Below are positions 27,933 to 36,014 of a stretch of 64,000 nt of DNA, one piece after another; position 1 is the stretch's first letter, and each line of letters opens with the position of its first letter. The stretch comes from Gammaproteobacteria bacterium (GTDB taxonomy: Bacteria > Pseudomonadota > Gammaproteobacteria > Pseudomonadales > Pseudohongiellaceae). The stretch covers positions 310,001 to 374,000 of the forward strand of contig JAHEGE010000001.1 in assembly GCA_024639905.1 (NCBI GenBank), written 5' to 3'. The translations under genes were made by a program, and so were the position numbers. The notes below the pieces were generated by a model. It was given only the letters and a program-made list of their open reading frames with translations. It was not told where the DNA came from and ran no database searches.

Positions 27933-29459
27933 CTAGGAGAGGAAGAGCGAGTAAGCGGCGTTGTCGGTCTCGTCCCAATGCCGGTAGCTGAGCTGCGTCA
28001 GCGACTCGCGGAATGCCTTGGTTTCTGATTTCGGCACTTGCATGCCTGCGAGCACCCGCCCGTAGGCAGCGCCGTGGTTGCGATAGTGGAACAGCGTGAT
28101 ATTCCAGCGCGCACCCAGCAGGGTGAGGAAGTCGGCGAGCGCACCGGGGCGCTCGGGGAACTCGAAACGTGTGAGGCGTTCGCTGCCCGTTGACTCAGCC
28201 TTGCCGCCAACCATATGACGAATGTGAGTCTTAGCGAGTTCATTGTCAGTAAGGTCGAGGACTCCATAGCCGGAGGCCTGTAAGTGCTCGACTATGCGCT
28301 GGCGCTCCGCCGCGTCGACTATTTTTAGCCCCAAGAAAATCCGCGCCTGTTCGGCGTCATCGCGACGGTAGTTGAACTCGGTTATTAGCCGCTTGCCGAG
28401 CACGCGCACAAACTGCCTGAACGCGCCTTGGCGTTCAGGGATGGTCACCGCGAGAATAGCCTCGCGCTGCTCGCCTACCTCGGCGCGCTCGGTCACATAG
28501 CGCAGGCGATCGAAATTGGCGTTAGCACCGGTAGAGATGGTAACCAGCGTTTGCTGACGGCACTGGTGCAACGCGACGTATTTCTTCATGCCGGCGATGC
28601 CAACCGCGCCTGCGGGTTCGGCGATGACGCGTGTGTCATCGAAAATATCTTTCACCGCGGCGCAGATTTCATCTGAGCTAACGGTGATTACCTCATCGAC
28701 GGTGTCTTTAATAATCGGCCAGGTATGCTCGCCCACCTGTGCTACCGCGATGCCGTCAGCGAAGATCCCCACCTGTGCAAGTTTCACCCGCCGCCCTGCG
28801 CGCATCGCAGCGGCAAGGCAGGCGCTCTCTTCATATTCCACCCCGACGATACGCGTCTCGGGTCGCACATATTTCATGTAGGCAGCGATGCCTGCGATGA
28901 GCCCGCCGCCGCCGACGGGTACGAAGATGGCGTCTATTTTGGCGCTGTGCTGGTGCACGATTTCCACCGCCACCGTACCTTGGCCGGCGATGATTTCGGG
29001 GTCATCGAATGGGTGGATGAAATGCAGCCCGCGTTCTTTCTCGAGTTTGAGCGCGTGGGTAAGTGCGTCGTTAAAAGTGTCGCCAAACAGCACTACCTTC
29101 GCGCCACGCGAACGTACACTAGCGATTTTTATTTCCGGCGTGGTCACCGGCATCACAATCGTCGCCTTCACACCCATGAGCTTGGCCGCCTGCGCGAGCC
29201 CTTGAGCATGATTGCCCGCAGAGGCGCATAGCACGCCCACGTCGCGCTGAGCCTGAGTCAAGCTGCTCATTTTGTTATACGCGCCGCGAATCTTAAATGA
29301 GAACACTTGCTGCAGGTCTTCGCGTTTGATGTAGACGTTGTTGCTGAGCCTCGTGCTGAGCAAAGGCGCGCGATCCAGCGGCGTCTCGACGGCGGCTTCG
29401 TAGACGTCGGCGTTGAGAATGCGTTTCACAGTTTTTTCGAGTGCGAGTGGGATGGGCAC
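27933..29459 (-). CDS. ilvA: Biosynthetic threonine ammonia-lyase
   Basis: A PLP enzyme that converts threonine to 2-oxobutyrate, the first step of isoleucine synthesis. The GTG at 29457-29459, with a GAGGA ribosome-binding site 8 bases upstream, gives 508 residues, close to the 514 of E. coli IlvA. A longer in-frame start at 29549 would overlap the next gene. The PLP-lysine motif is FSFKIRGAYNK (Lys 56), and the glycine-rich phosphate loop reads PVGGGGLIAGI. The C-terminus carries two ACT-like regulatory domains (about 330-500), the site of isoleucine feedback inhibition. Confidence 0.93.
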   Translation of the reverse strand: MPIPLALEKTVKRILNADVYEAAVETPLDRAPLLSTRLSNNVYIKREDLQQVFSFKIRGAYNKMSSLTQAQRDVGVLCASAGNHAQGLAQAAKLMGVKATIVMPVTTPEIKIASVRSRGAKVVLFGDTFNDALTHALKLEKERGLHFIHPFDDPEIIAGQGTVAVEIVHQHSAKIDAIFVPVGGGGLIAGIAAYMKYVRPETRIVGVEYEESACLAAAMRAGRRVKLAQVGIFADGIAVAQVGEHTWPIIKDTVDEVITVSSDEICAAVKDIFDDTRVIAEPAGAVGIAGMKKYVALHQCRQQTLVTISTGANANFDRLRYVTERAEVGEQREAILAVTIPERQGAFRQFVRVLGKRLITEFNYRRDDAEQARIFLGLKIVDAAERQRIVEHLQASGYGVLDLTDNELAKTHIRHMVGGKAESTGSERLTRFEFPERPGALADFLTLLGARWNITLFHYRNHGAAYGRVLAGMQVPKSETKAFRESLTQLSYRHWDETDNAAYSLFLS

Positions 29460-29512
29460 GGTGAGAGTCCTCGTTTGGCGGCTTCTATACCTATCGGCCG
29501 AACCTAAAGAAA

Positions 29513-30271
29513 CTACTCTTCGATGCTGGACTGCGCGTTCGCCTGCCAACGCTTATCTAGAATGCGATTGCTTAAGGGTAGCGACACGACAAGCGAAAAA
29601 TAGATGTTGCCGGCCGTCACGACCAAGTTAGGGTTGTCGATAAATACGAAAGCGACGAGGCAGGAGAGCGCGGCGGTTAGCGCGACGATAAGCCAAGTGA
29701 CGCAGGCCCTTTTGCTAGCGAATACTTCGAAGGTGCTGAGGCGAAGAGGTTCTCGATAGCGTAGTGCGTTACAATAAAGTGCTACCAGAATCGCAGACAG
29801 CGCGATTAAGCCTAGGCCAAAATAAATAAAGAGGATCGCGACCTGGTTCTCCGACCACCCGCCTTGGGAAAATATATCAGTGCCTAGCGCGCCGCCTGAC
29901 GAATAGAGCACCGTAGCCTGCGCCATGAGTTTGATCGGGTAGACAAAAATCAAAACCAGCATGACCAAGCCTAGACTGAGGTAGAGGGTGATGGGGTCTT
30001 GCATGCCGTAGTTGCGGCTCCAACCCGCGTGCGTAGCCCACACGGCGCCGATGGTGAGGGCGCTGATGAGGAAGGCTGGGATGTCGCGCGAAAGCGTCAG
30101 GAGCTCTTCGGGGTTTGTGGGTATCTGGTCGATGCTGATAACGAGCATGGTAAAGGCAAAGGCGAAGGCGGCATCGACGAAGGTCTCAATGCGGCTCATG
30201 TTCTCACCGCGAAGAATTTTGCCGTCCTCAACTCTGCAGCTGGCTAAGTAATCGTCAGTTAATCGATTCAT
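29513..30271 (-). CDS. TMEM175/DUF1211-family membrane protein
   Basis: A 252-residue protein with about six membrane segments. The first helix holds RIETFVDAAFAFAFTMLVI, matching the RxxxFsDxxxAIaiTLL signature of bacterial TMEM175-type potassium channels, but with FVD in place of the usual FSD. The next segments (AFLISALTIGAVWATHAGWSRNY) agree with the family. It lies between ilvA and the MarR gene on the same strand. A potassium or cation channel role is inferred from the family only. Confidence 0.75.
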   Translation of the reverse strand: MNRLTDDYLASCRVEDGKILRGENMSRIETFVDAAFAFAFTMLVISIDQIPTNPEELLTLSRDIPAFLISALTIGAVWATHAGWSRNYGMQDPITLYLSLGLVMLVLIFVYPIKLMAQATVLYSSGGALGTDIFSQGGWSENQVAILFIYFGLGLIALSAILVALYCNALRYREPLRLSTFEVFASKRACVTWLIVALTAALSCLVAFVFIDNPNLVVTAGNIYFSLVVSLPLSNRILDKRWQANAQSSIEE

Positions 30272-30306
30272 ATCGCGCCTCGCGCTTTTAGTCGTGCCTT
30301 GCTTAG

Positions 30307-30792
30307 TTACGTCCCTTGATCACTCACCCCAATCTCTCCAAGCGTGAGAATCGGTGACGCATCGATGTCTTCGGCGTCCATCATGCTGGCCACCCTGCCA
30401 ACTGCGCTGACGAGCATGTGCTGCTCCCAGGCATCGAGTTTACGGTATTTGCGCAGAAAGCCTGACTGCAGTAGCTCTGGAGCCTCTTTGTATTTCTCTT
30501 CGCCGAGCTCGGTGAGCACGACATTAATAGTGCGTTTGTCGGTGCCTAGCCTCTTGCGTTGCACGAGGCCGTTCTTTTCCAGACGGTCGATGAGATTGGT
30601 TACTGTAGCTTGCGAGAGCAAGATTGATTTAGCTATCGCGCTAGGCGTGGGCTTATCGATCTTGACGATGGCTTCCATAACAAGGAGCTGCGAAATAGTG
30701 AGGTTCGTCTCTTTTTGTAGTCTCTTGGAGTAGAGGTCGATCGCGCGAGTAATGCGCCGGAGTGCGATCAGTAGTTCGTCGTAATCTTTCAT
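30307..30792 (-). CDS. MarR-family transcriptional regulator
   Basis: A 161-residue winged-helix regulator. The DNA-binding part is readable: ISQLLVMEAIVKIDKPTPSA, SQATVTNLIDRLEKNGLVQR and the wing KRLGTDKRTINVVLTELG. MarR proteins bind as dimers and usually respond to small phenolic or similar ligands. The gene is divergent from the TonB-dependent receptor 431 bp away. It may control that receptor, itself or the TMEM175-like gene downstream. Confidence 0.86.
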   Translation of the reverse strand: MKDYDELLIALRRITRAIDLYSKRLQKETNLTISQLLVMEAIVKIDKPTPSAIAKSILLSQATVTNLIDRLEKNGLVQRKRLGTDKRTINVVLTELGEEKYKEAPELLQSGFLRKYRKLDAWEQHMLVSAVGRVASMMDAEDIDASPILTLGEIGVSDQGT

Positions 30793-31223
30793 TAGCGTGC
30801 TAGTCCCTGCGTTCCTGAGGCGGCCGCCTCATACGGCCACCTCGGTATTCTAGTCTAAGAAGCCGTTCTATTTCGCGCTGAAGTTGCTTTTTTGCTTATG
30901 ATTAGAAGTCGAATTAAAGAATTTTCCGCGAATCTCTGTGTTTTCTAGTAAATCGCGCAAATAAATACTTTGAATAACACACAAATATATGTTTTTTATG
31001 ATTTAAATAAATAAGCTCTCGCTCTTTATCGGTCATAGCGCCCCCTAATTCTCCTGCACCCACTTACAAAAATGCTTTTAATTCGATATACTACGGCCTT
31101 TATTTTGAAGAGTCCCGCGCTGCTCGGCGACCACGTCGAGACTCGAGGCGCACACATTTCGCGGCTGTCAGGGTGCTGGATACTCCAGCGCCGACCCGCG
31201 TTGAGCTAGAAAAAAGGAGATGT
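30793..31223. other. Divergent control region between marR and the TonB receptor gene
   Basis: This AT-rich 431-bp stretch carries no gene. A perfect 10-base inverted repeat pair, TCGAATTAAA (30909-30918) and TTTAATTCGA (31077-31086), lies toward its two ends. The second copy sits exactly between the -35 and -10 boxes of the receptor promoter. Confidence 0.5.
31064..31092 (+). promoter_or_regulatory. Candidate sigma-70 promoter of the TonB receptor gene
   Basis: TTACAA (31064-31069) and TATACT (31087-31092) are separated by 17 bases. The spacer holds one half of the TCGAATTAAA inverted-repeat pair. The receptor's ribosome-binding site AAGGAGA (31214-31220) follows about 120 bases downstream, leaving a long 5' leader. 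Confidence 0.5.
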
Positions 31224-33752
31224 ATGTTTCATCAACAACGTTCGAATCGTTCAGGGTCTACAAGCACCCAGCCAAGAAGTCTTTTCCCCAAGAAGCAACT
31301 CGGCCTAGCCGTTGCCCTGGCGACCACTGCCTTTAGTGCGCATGCGCAAATCGAAGAGGTGCTGGTTACTGCAACCAAGCGCACCGAGAGCATGCAGGAT
31401 ATCCCCGTCGCCGTGTCAGCCCTTGGCGAAGAAGCGCTAGATCAACTTGGCATCTCGAACTTTGAAGACTATCTCCTGCAACTGCCAAACGTGACCGCGG
31501 GCGGCAGTGGCCCAGGCCAAAATACGATCTACATCCGTGGTGTCGCCTCGACTACGCCTGGCCTCACGGTCGCCGGTGTTGCAGGCCTCGCTCCGAACGT
31601 GGCGCTCTATCTAGACGAACAGCCGCTGGCACAGCCAGGCCGTAATCTTGATGTGTATGCAGCCGACCTCGCGCGCGTCGAAGTGCTTTCCGGCCCTCAA
31701 GGCACGTTGTTTGGCGCGAGCTCACAGGCAGGCACGGTGCGACTTATCACCAATAAGCCAGATCCATCTGGAAATTACGCCAGCGTTGATCTCGGCACTG
31801 CCTTCACTCGCAAGGGTGAAATGAGCAACAACGTCGAAGCGATGGTCAACGTGCCTATCAGCGACTCGCTTACCGTGCGCGGTGTGGTATACGTAGACAA
31901 CCAAGGCGGCTTTATCGATAACGTGGCTGGCACACGCAACCTAACCGAGAGTGCGCGCTTCCGTCCTGAGGGCACCGTGCGCAGCAACGGTCTCGCAGTA
32001 GCCGGCACGCGTGCGGGCTTCCAATCGACTGCCGACCTATCGGGCGTGAACTTTATCGATGCCGACAATGCGACGCGCGTTGAAGAAGACTTCAACGACA
32101 CGACTTACTCGGGTGTTCGCCTGTCGGCGCTATGGAGCATCAATGACGACTGGTCGTTGACCGTTGCTCATACTGAGCAAGAGCTCGAGACCGATGGCGT
32201 TTTCTTCGCCGACCCAGATCTCGGTGACCTCGAAATACAGCGCTTCGAAGACGATTCGCTTGAGGACGCCTTCAGCAATACCAACTGGACTCTCGAAGGC
32301 CGCATAGGCGAGTTGGACGCGATCTACACCGGTGCGTTTACTGATCGTCAAACTGACCAGTTCGTCGACTATGCCGATTACATTTTCGTCGGCCAATACC
32401 TGCCTTATTATATCTGTGACGGCAGCGTCACCTATCCTGGTTCTGCTGCGCCAAGCGGCACCTGCCAGGCGCCGAATATGTTCGTAAAGAGCACGTCGCA
32501 AACTGAGGTGAGCAGCCACGAACTCCGTTTCTCTACCGATGCTGATCGCATGGTCAGCGCCACTTTCGGCGGCTTCTACAGCACGCTCGATCTCGCCGAG
32601 AAGAATGACTTTACCTACCTCGGTTCGCTTCAGGCTATCGCCTTCAATGGCGAAACCGGTTTCGGTCCTAACTACTCAGCCGCCAATTCCACGAGCGATC
32701 AGGGACAATGGCCTGAAGGCGTGATTTTCCGCAATGACGTGCTGCGCACAGACGAGCAGACCGGAGTGTTCGGCGAGGCGAAAGTGCGCCTTAACGATCA
32801 ATTTGCCGTTACCGTCGGCGCGCGTTGGTACGATGTTGAAGTTGACCTTATCGGCAGCGCAGCAGGCTCATTCGGCAACTTCGGGGCGACAACCGACAAC
32901 AACGCAGGCAATAATCTCGACACCTTGTTCGCCGCACCGCGCCCCGATACGGCATCGACCGACGGCGTGATCACTAAGGCGAGCTTGACCTATACACCGA
33001 ATGATAATCAGTTGCTCTACGCGACTTACTCGGAAGGTTATCGTCCTGGCCTGCTCAATCGTCCGGGTGGCGCGACCAACCCAGCGGGCACCTTCACCGT
33101 GCCTTACGCGATTGATACCGACGACATGACTAACTATGAGTTCGGTTGGAAGACCGACCTGTTGGATTACACGCTACGCCTCAACGGAAGCGTGTTCTTC
33201 GCAGAGATCGAGCGTCTTCAGACGACGATATTCGATCCGTCGATTACGAACTTATTTTTCTCGGATAACGCAGCCGACGCAGAGATTAAAGGCATCGAAG
33301 GCGACTTCATCTGGGCGCCGCCGGGCATCTCTGGCCTCACCGTAACTGGCGCGTTCTCGTTGTTAGACACGGAAATCACGCGAGTGATTACGCCAACCAA
33401 CGATGTGATCCTTGGCGATTCTTTGGCCTATGCGCCGGAGCGTCAGGCTAACCTGCGCGCACGCTACGAGTGGAGTGTTGGCTCGGGCATGATCGCTCAT
33501 GTGATGCCGCAGATTGCCTACTCGGCTGAATCTTACAGCGATATCGTCACGATTAATCGCGACAAGCTGGACAGCTGGGTGCTACTCGGAATCAGTGCGG
33601 GTGTGACATCGGATACGTGGACGGCGGAAGCATTCGTCGAAAACCTCAGCGACGAGCGTGCGGAAGTCGCTCGCTCTCATAACTTCGATCGCCAGCGTGT
33701 GAACTACGTGCGTCCGCGCACTATGGGTGTTAGGGTCTCTTACGACTTCTAA
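31224..33752 (+). CDS. TonB-dependent outer-membrane receptor
   Basis: A receptor of 842 residues from the ATG at 31224, which is preceded by AAGGAG. An in-frame ATG at 31173 lacks this site. A signal peptide ends at ...AFSAHA. The TonB box and plug follow (IEEVLVTATKRTESMQDIPVAVSAL, YIRGVASTTPG, VEVLSGPQGTLFGASSQAGTVR). The barrel closes with a final aromatic strand (MGVRVSYDF). This subgroup is widespread in marine gammaproteobacteria and usually has no assigned substrate. A strong hairpin follows the stop, and the next gene is a TPR-sulfotransferase. Confidence 0.9.
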   Translation: MFHQQRSNRSGSTSTQPRSLFPKKQLGLAVALATTAFSAHAQIEEVLVTATKRTESMQDIPVAVSALGEEALDQLGISNFEDYLLQLPNVTAGGSGPGQNTIYIRGVASTTPGLTVAGVAGLAPNVALYLDEQPLAQPGRNLDVYAADLARVEVLSGPQGTLFGASSQAGTVRLITNKPDPSGNYASVDLGTAFTRKGEMSNNVEAMVNVPISDSLTVRGVVYVDNQGGFIDNVAGTRNLTESARFRPEGTVRSNGLAVAGTRAGFQSTADLSGVNFIDADNATRVEEDFNDTTYSGVRLSALWSINDDWSLTVAHTEQELETDGVFFADPDLGDLEIQRFEDDSLEDAFSNTNWTLEGRIGELDAIYTGAFTDRQTDQFVDYADYIFVGQYLPYYICDGSVTYPGSAAPSGTCQAPNMFVKSTSQTEVSSHELRFSTDADRMVSATFGGFYSTLDLAEKNDFTYLGSLQAIAFNGETGFGPNYSAANSTSDQGQWPEGVIFRNDVLRTDEQTGVFGEAKVRLNDQFAVTVGARWYDVEVDLIGSAAGSFGNFGATTDNNAGNNLDTLFAAPRPDTASTDGVITKASLTYTPNDNQLLYATYSEGYRPGLLNRPGGATNPAGTFTVPYAIDTDDMTNYEFGWKTDLLDYTLRLNGSVFFAEIERLQTTIFDPSITNLFFSDNAADAEIKGIEGDFIWAPPGISGLTVTGAFSLLDTEITRVITPTNDVILGDSLAYAPERQANLRARYEWSVGSGMIAHVMPQIAYSAESYSDIVTINRDKLDSWVLLGISAGVTSDTWTAEAFVENLSDERAEVARSHNFDRQRVNYVRPRTMGVRVSYDF

Positions 33753-33778
33753 ACTCGGCATCGAAGCAATCGCATGAC

Positions 33779-33807
33779 CGAGAGCGCCCCGTCTAGGGGC
33801 GTTCTCG
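33779..33807 (+). terminator. Strong hairpin after the TonB receptor gene
   Basis: A 12-base-pair stem with one G-T pair (33779-33790 against 33796-33807) encloses a 5-base loop. It lies 26 bases after the receptor stop. The tail is only partly T-rich, so it may act as a leaky terminator or as a 3' stabiliser between the receptor and the sulfotransferase gene. It also argues against translation starting at 33774. Confidence 0.6.
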
Positions 33808-33884
33808 TTCTCGGCTTTCACGAATTTGTATGCTCTCCCGACGAAAAATTAAGGCATCTACTAACCAACAATGATCAAACAACT

Positions 33885-35948
33885 ATGACGGCATCCTCGG
33901 CAACAGCAGACACGAGTACTCGCGATTTCGCGGATCTTCTGCTGCATGCGAAGGAGGCTATCGCTGCGAAGGCGTTCGAGAATGCCGAAGCCACATTACT
34001 GGCGTTAATCCCTCAGCTAATCGCCAGAGAGTTGGAGAGCCCAGAGTATAAAGAGGAGGCGCTGTATCTGCTCGCCGTCTCCCAGCGCTATCTCGCGCGT
34101 CATGCCGAGGCTCTCGATACGCTGAGTGCGTTACACGAGTGTGCGCCGAGCCACGGGCGTGCTTATCAGGAAGAGGGCCACAATCATAAGGCGCTAGGCG
34201 ACAGTGACGCTGCGCTTAATGCTTACGCGTGGGCCTGTCACTACAACCCCGCATTAGAGGCGAGTTTTCGCGGCCAGCTACTCATGCTGCAGCGGCTCAA
34301 TAGGCCCCAGGCTTTAGCGCAGGTGGAAGCCCAGCTCACGCATCTTAGTCAGCTGCCCAAGCCGCTTGTGGCGGTTATCGACCTGTTGTCGCAGGGAAAG
34401 GTGTTAAAGGCGGAGGAGCTGTGCAGGAAAATCCTACAGAGCAATCCCAATAATCCCGAAGCCATGCGGCTGCTGGCAGATATCGGCGCGCGCCTGGGCG
34501 TACTAGACGACGCCGAAACTCTGCTCGAGAGCGCCCACGAACTCGCGCCAACTAATGTGCAGGTGCATATCGATTACATACAAACGCTGCGCAAGCGCCA
34601 GCGCTTCGCGGCAGCGAGGGAGCAGTCGCAGAAGCTCCTCGCGACGAATACAGAGAATCCTCAGTTTATTTCCCTGGCCGCCGTCGAAGCGATGCAGAGC
34701 GGAGACTTCGATGAGGCGCTAGCGCTTTTTCAGCAGGTGCTTGCGAGGTTGCCTGAGGATGCGATTACGCTGACGTCTGTGGGCCATGCCGAGAAGACGC
34801 GCGGAAATTACGACGCCTCAGTCGCGGCCTATCACCGCGCCTTGGCGAGTCAGCCGACGCACGGAGAGGCGTTTTATTCGCTAGCTAACCTTAAGGTTTA
34901 TAAGTTTAGCGAGTCCGAAGTGACGGCGATGCGCGAGGCGGTTGCGAACGCACGCCTGCCACATAATGACCGTGTGTATATGAATTTCGCACTCGGTAAG
35001 GCGTTCGAAGACCGCAAGCAGTTCGCCGATTCCTTTAACTACTACGCGCAGGGCAATGCCCTAAAGAAAGCTCAGAGCCGCTATCGTGCGCAAGGCATGA
35101 CCGACGATCTCGAGGCGCAGAAGCGCGCTTGCACCAAGGAGCTGTTCGCGGCACAAGCCAGCGCAGGCTGTGCAGCGGCGGATCCCATCTTCGTACTAGG
35201 GTTGCCGCGCGCGGGTTCGACGCTTGTTGAACAAATTCTGGCGTCCCACAGCCAAGTAGATGGCACGCTGGAGTTGCCGAATATCCTCTCGCTCTCCCAG
35301 CGCCTGCGCAGGCTGGGTCATGGGCGCGGCGCGGGCAAGCTTGCGCGCGCGCGAGAAGACTACGCGGACTATCCCGCCAACCTGCATCAGTTGGATGGGG
35401 CGCAGCTGCGGGAATTTGGCGAGGAATTTATCGAACAGACTGCCATTCATCGCAGCGGCGCGCCGTTCTTCATCGACAAGATGCCGAACAATTTCCGTCA
35501 CATTGGCCTCATTAAACTCATCCTGCCCAATGCGAAGATCATCGACGCGCGGCGCGGACCCATGGCCTGCTGCTTTAGTGGTTTCAAACAGCTCTTCGCC
35601 GAGGGACAGGAATTTAGCTATTCACTTAGTGACATCGGTCAGTATTACCGCGATTACGTGAGCCTAATGGCGCACTGGGATGAGGTCTTGCCAGGCTTTG
35701 TGCATCGCATCGAGAACGAGAAACTCATCGAAGACCTCGAGGGTGAGGTGCGTAAGCTTCTGGCGTTCTGCGGTCTGCCCTTCGAGCAATCTTGTGTCGA
35801 GTTCCACCGCAATACCCGCAGCGTTCGCACGCCGAGTTCGGAGCAAGTGCGACAGCCGATTAGTCGCAGCGGTGTAGATCAGTGGCGCAGTTACGAGCCG
35901 TATCTCGAGCCGCTGCGCGACGCCTTAGGCGATTTATATCCAGTTTAA
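33885..35948 (+). CDS. TPR-repeat sulfotransferase family protein
   Basis: The N-terminal half (about residues 20-400) is built of tetratricopeptide-like helix pairs. The C-terminal half is a PAPS-dependent sulfotransferase fold, with the 5'-phosphosulfate loop in FVLGLPRAGSTLVEQILASH (about residue 435) and a later 3'-phosphate region around the RxGPMACCFSGFKQLF segment. The ATG at 33885 gives 687 residues. An upstream start at 33774 lies inside the terminator hairpin and adds residues with no family likeness. In marine gammaproteobacteria such proteins often sit directly after a TonB receptor gene, as here. The acceptor is unknown. Confidence 0.8.
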   Translation: MTASSATADTSTRDFADLLLHAKEAIAAKAFENAEATLLALIPQLIARELESPEYKEEALYLLAVSQRYLARHAEALDTLSALHECAPSHGRAYQEEGHNHKALGDSDAALNAYAWACHYNPALEASFRGQLLMLQRLNRPQALAQVEAQLTHLSQLPKPLVAVIDLLSQGKVLKAEELCRKILQSNPNNPEAMRLLADIGARLGVLDDAETLLESAHELAPTNVQVHIDYIQTLRKRQRFAAAREQSQKLLATNTENPQFISLAAVEAMQSGDFDEALALFQQVLARLPEDAITLTSVGHAEKTRGNYDASVAAYHRALASQPTHGEAFYSLANLKVYKFSESEVTAMREAVANARLPHNDRVYMNFALGKAFEDRKQFADSFNYYAQGNALKKAQSRYRAQGMTDDLEAQKRACTKELFAAQASAGCAAADPIFVLGLPRAGSTLVEQILASHSQVDGTLELPNILSLSQRLRRLGHGRGAGKLARAREDYADYPANLHQLDGAQLREFGEEFIEQTAIHRSGAPFFIDKMPNNFRHIGLIKLILPNAKIIDARRGPMACCFSGFKQLFAEGQEFSYSLSDIGQYYRDYVSLMAHWDEVLPGFVHRIENEKLIEDLEGEVRKLLAFCGLPFEQSCVEFHRNTRSVRTPSSEQVRQPISRSGVDQWRSYEPYLEPLRDALGDLYPV

Positions 35949-36014
35949 AACGCGACCGCCTCCGGGCAGGGACGCAATCCGCCACAGAGGCGACTAGATT
36001 GAGTGAGACATGTT

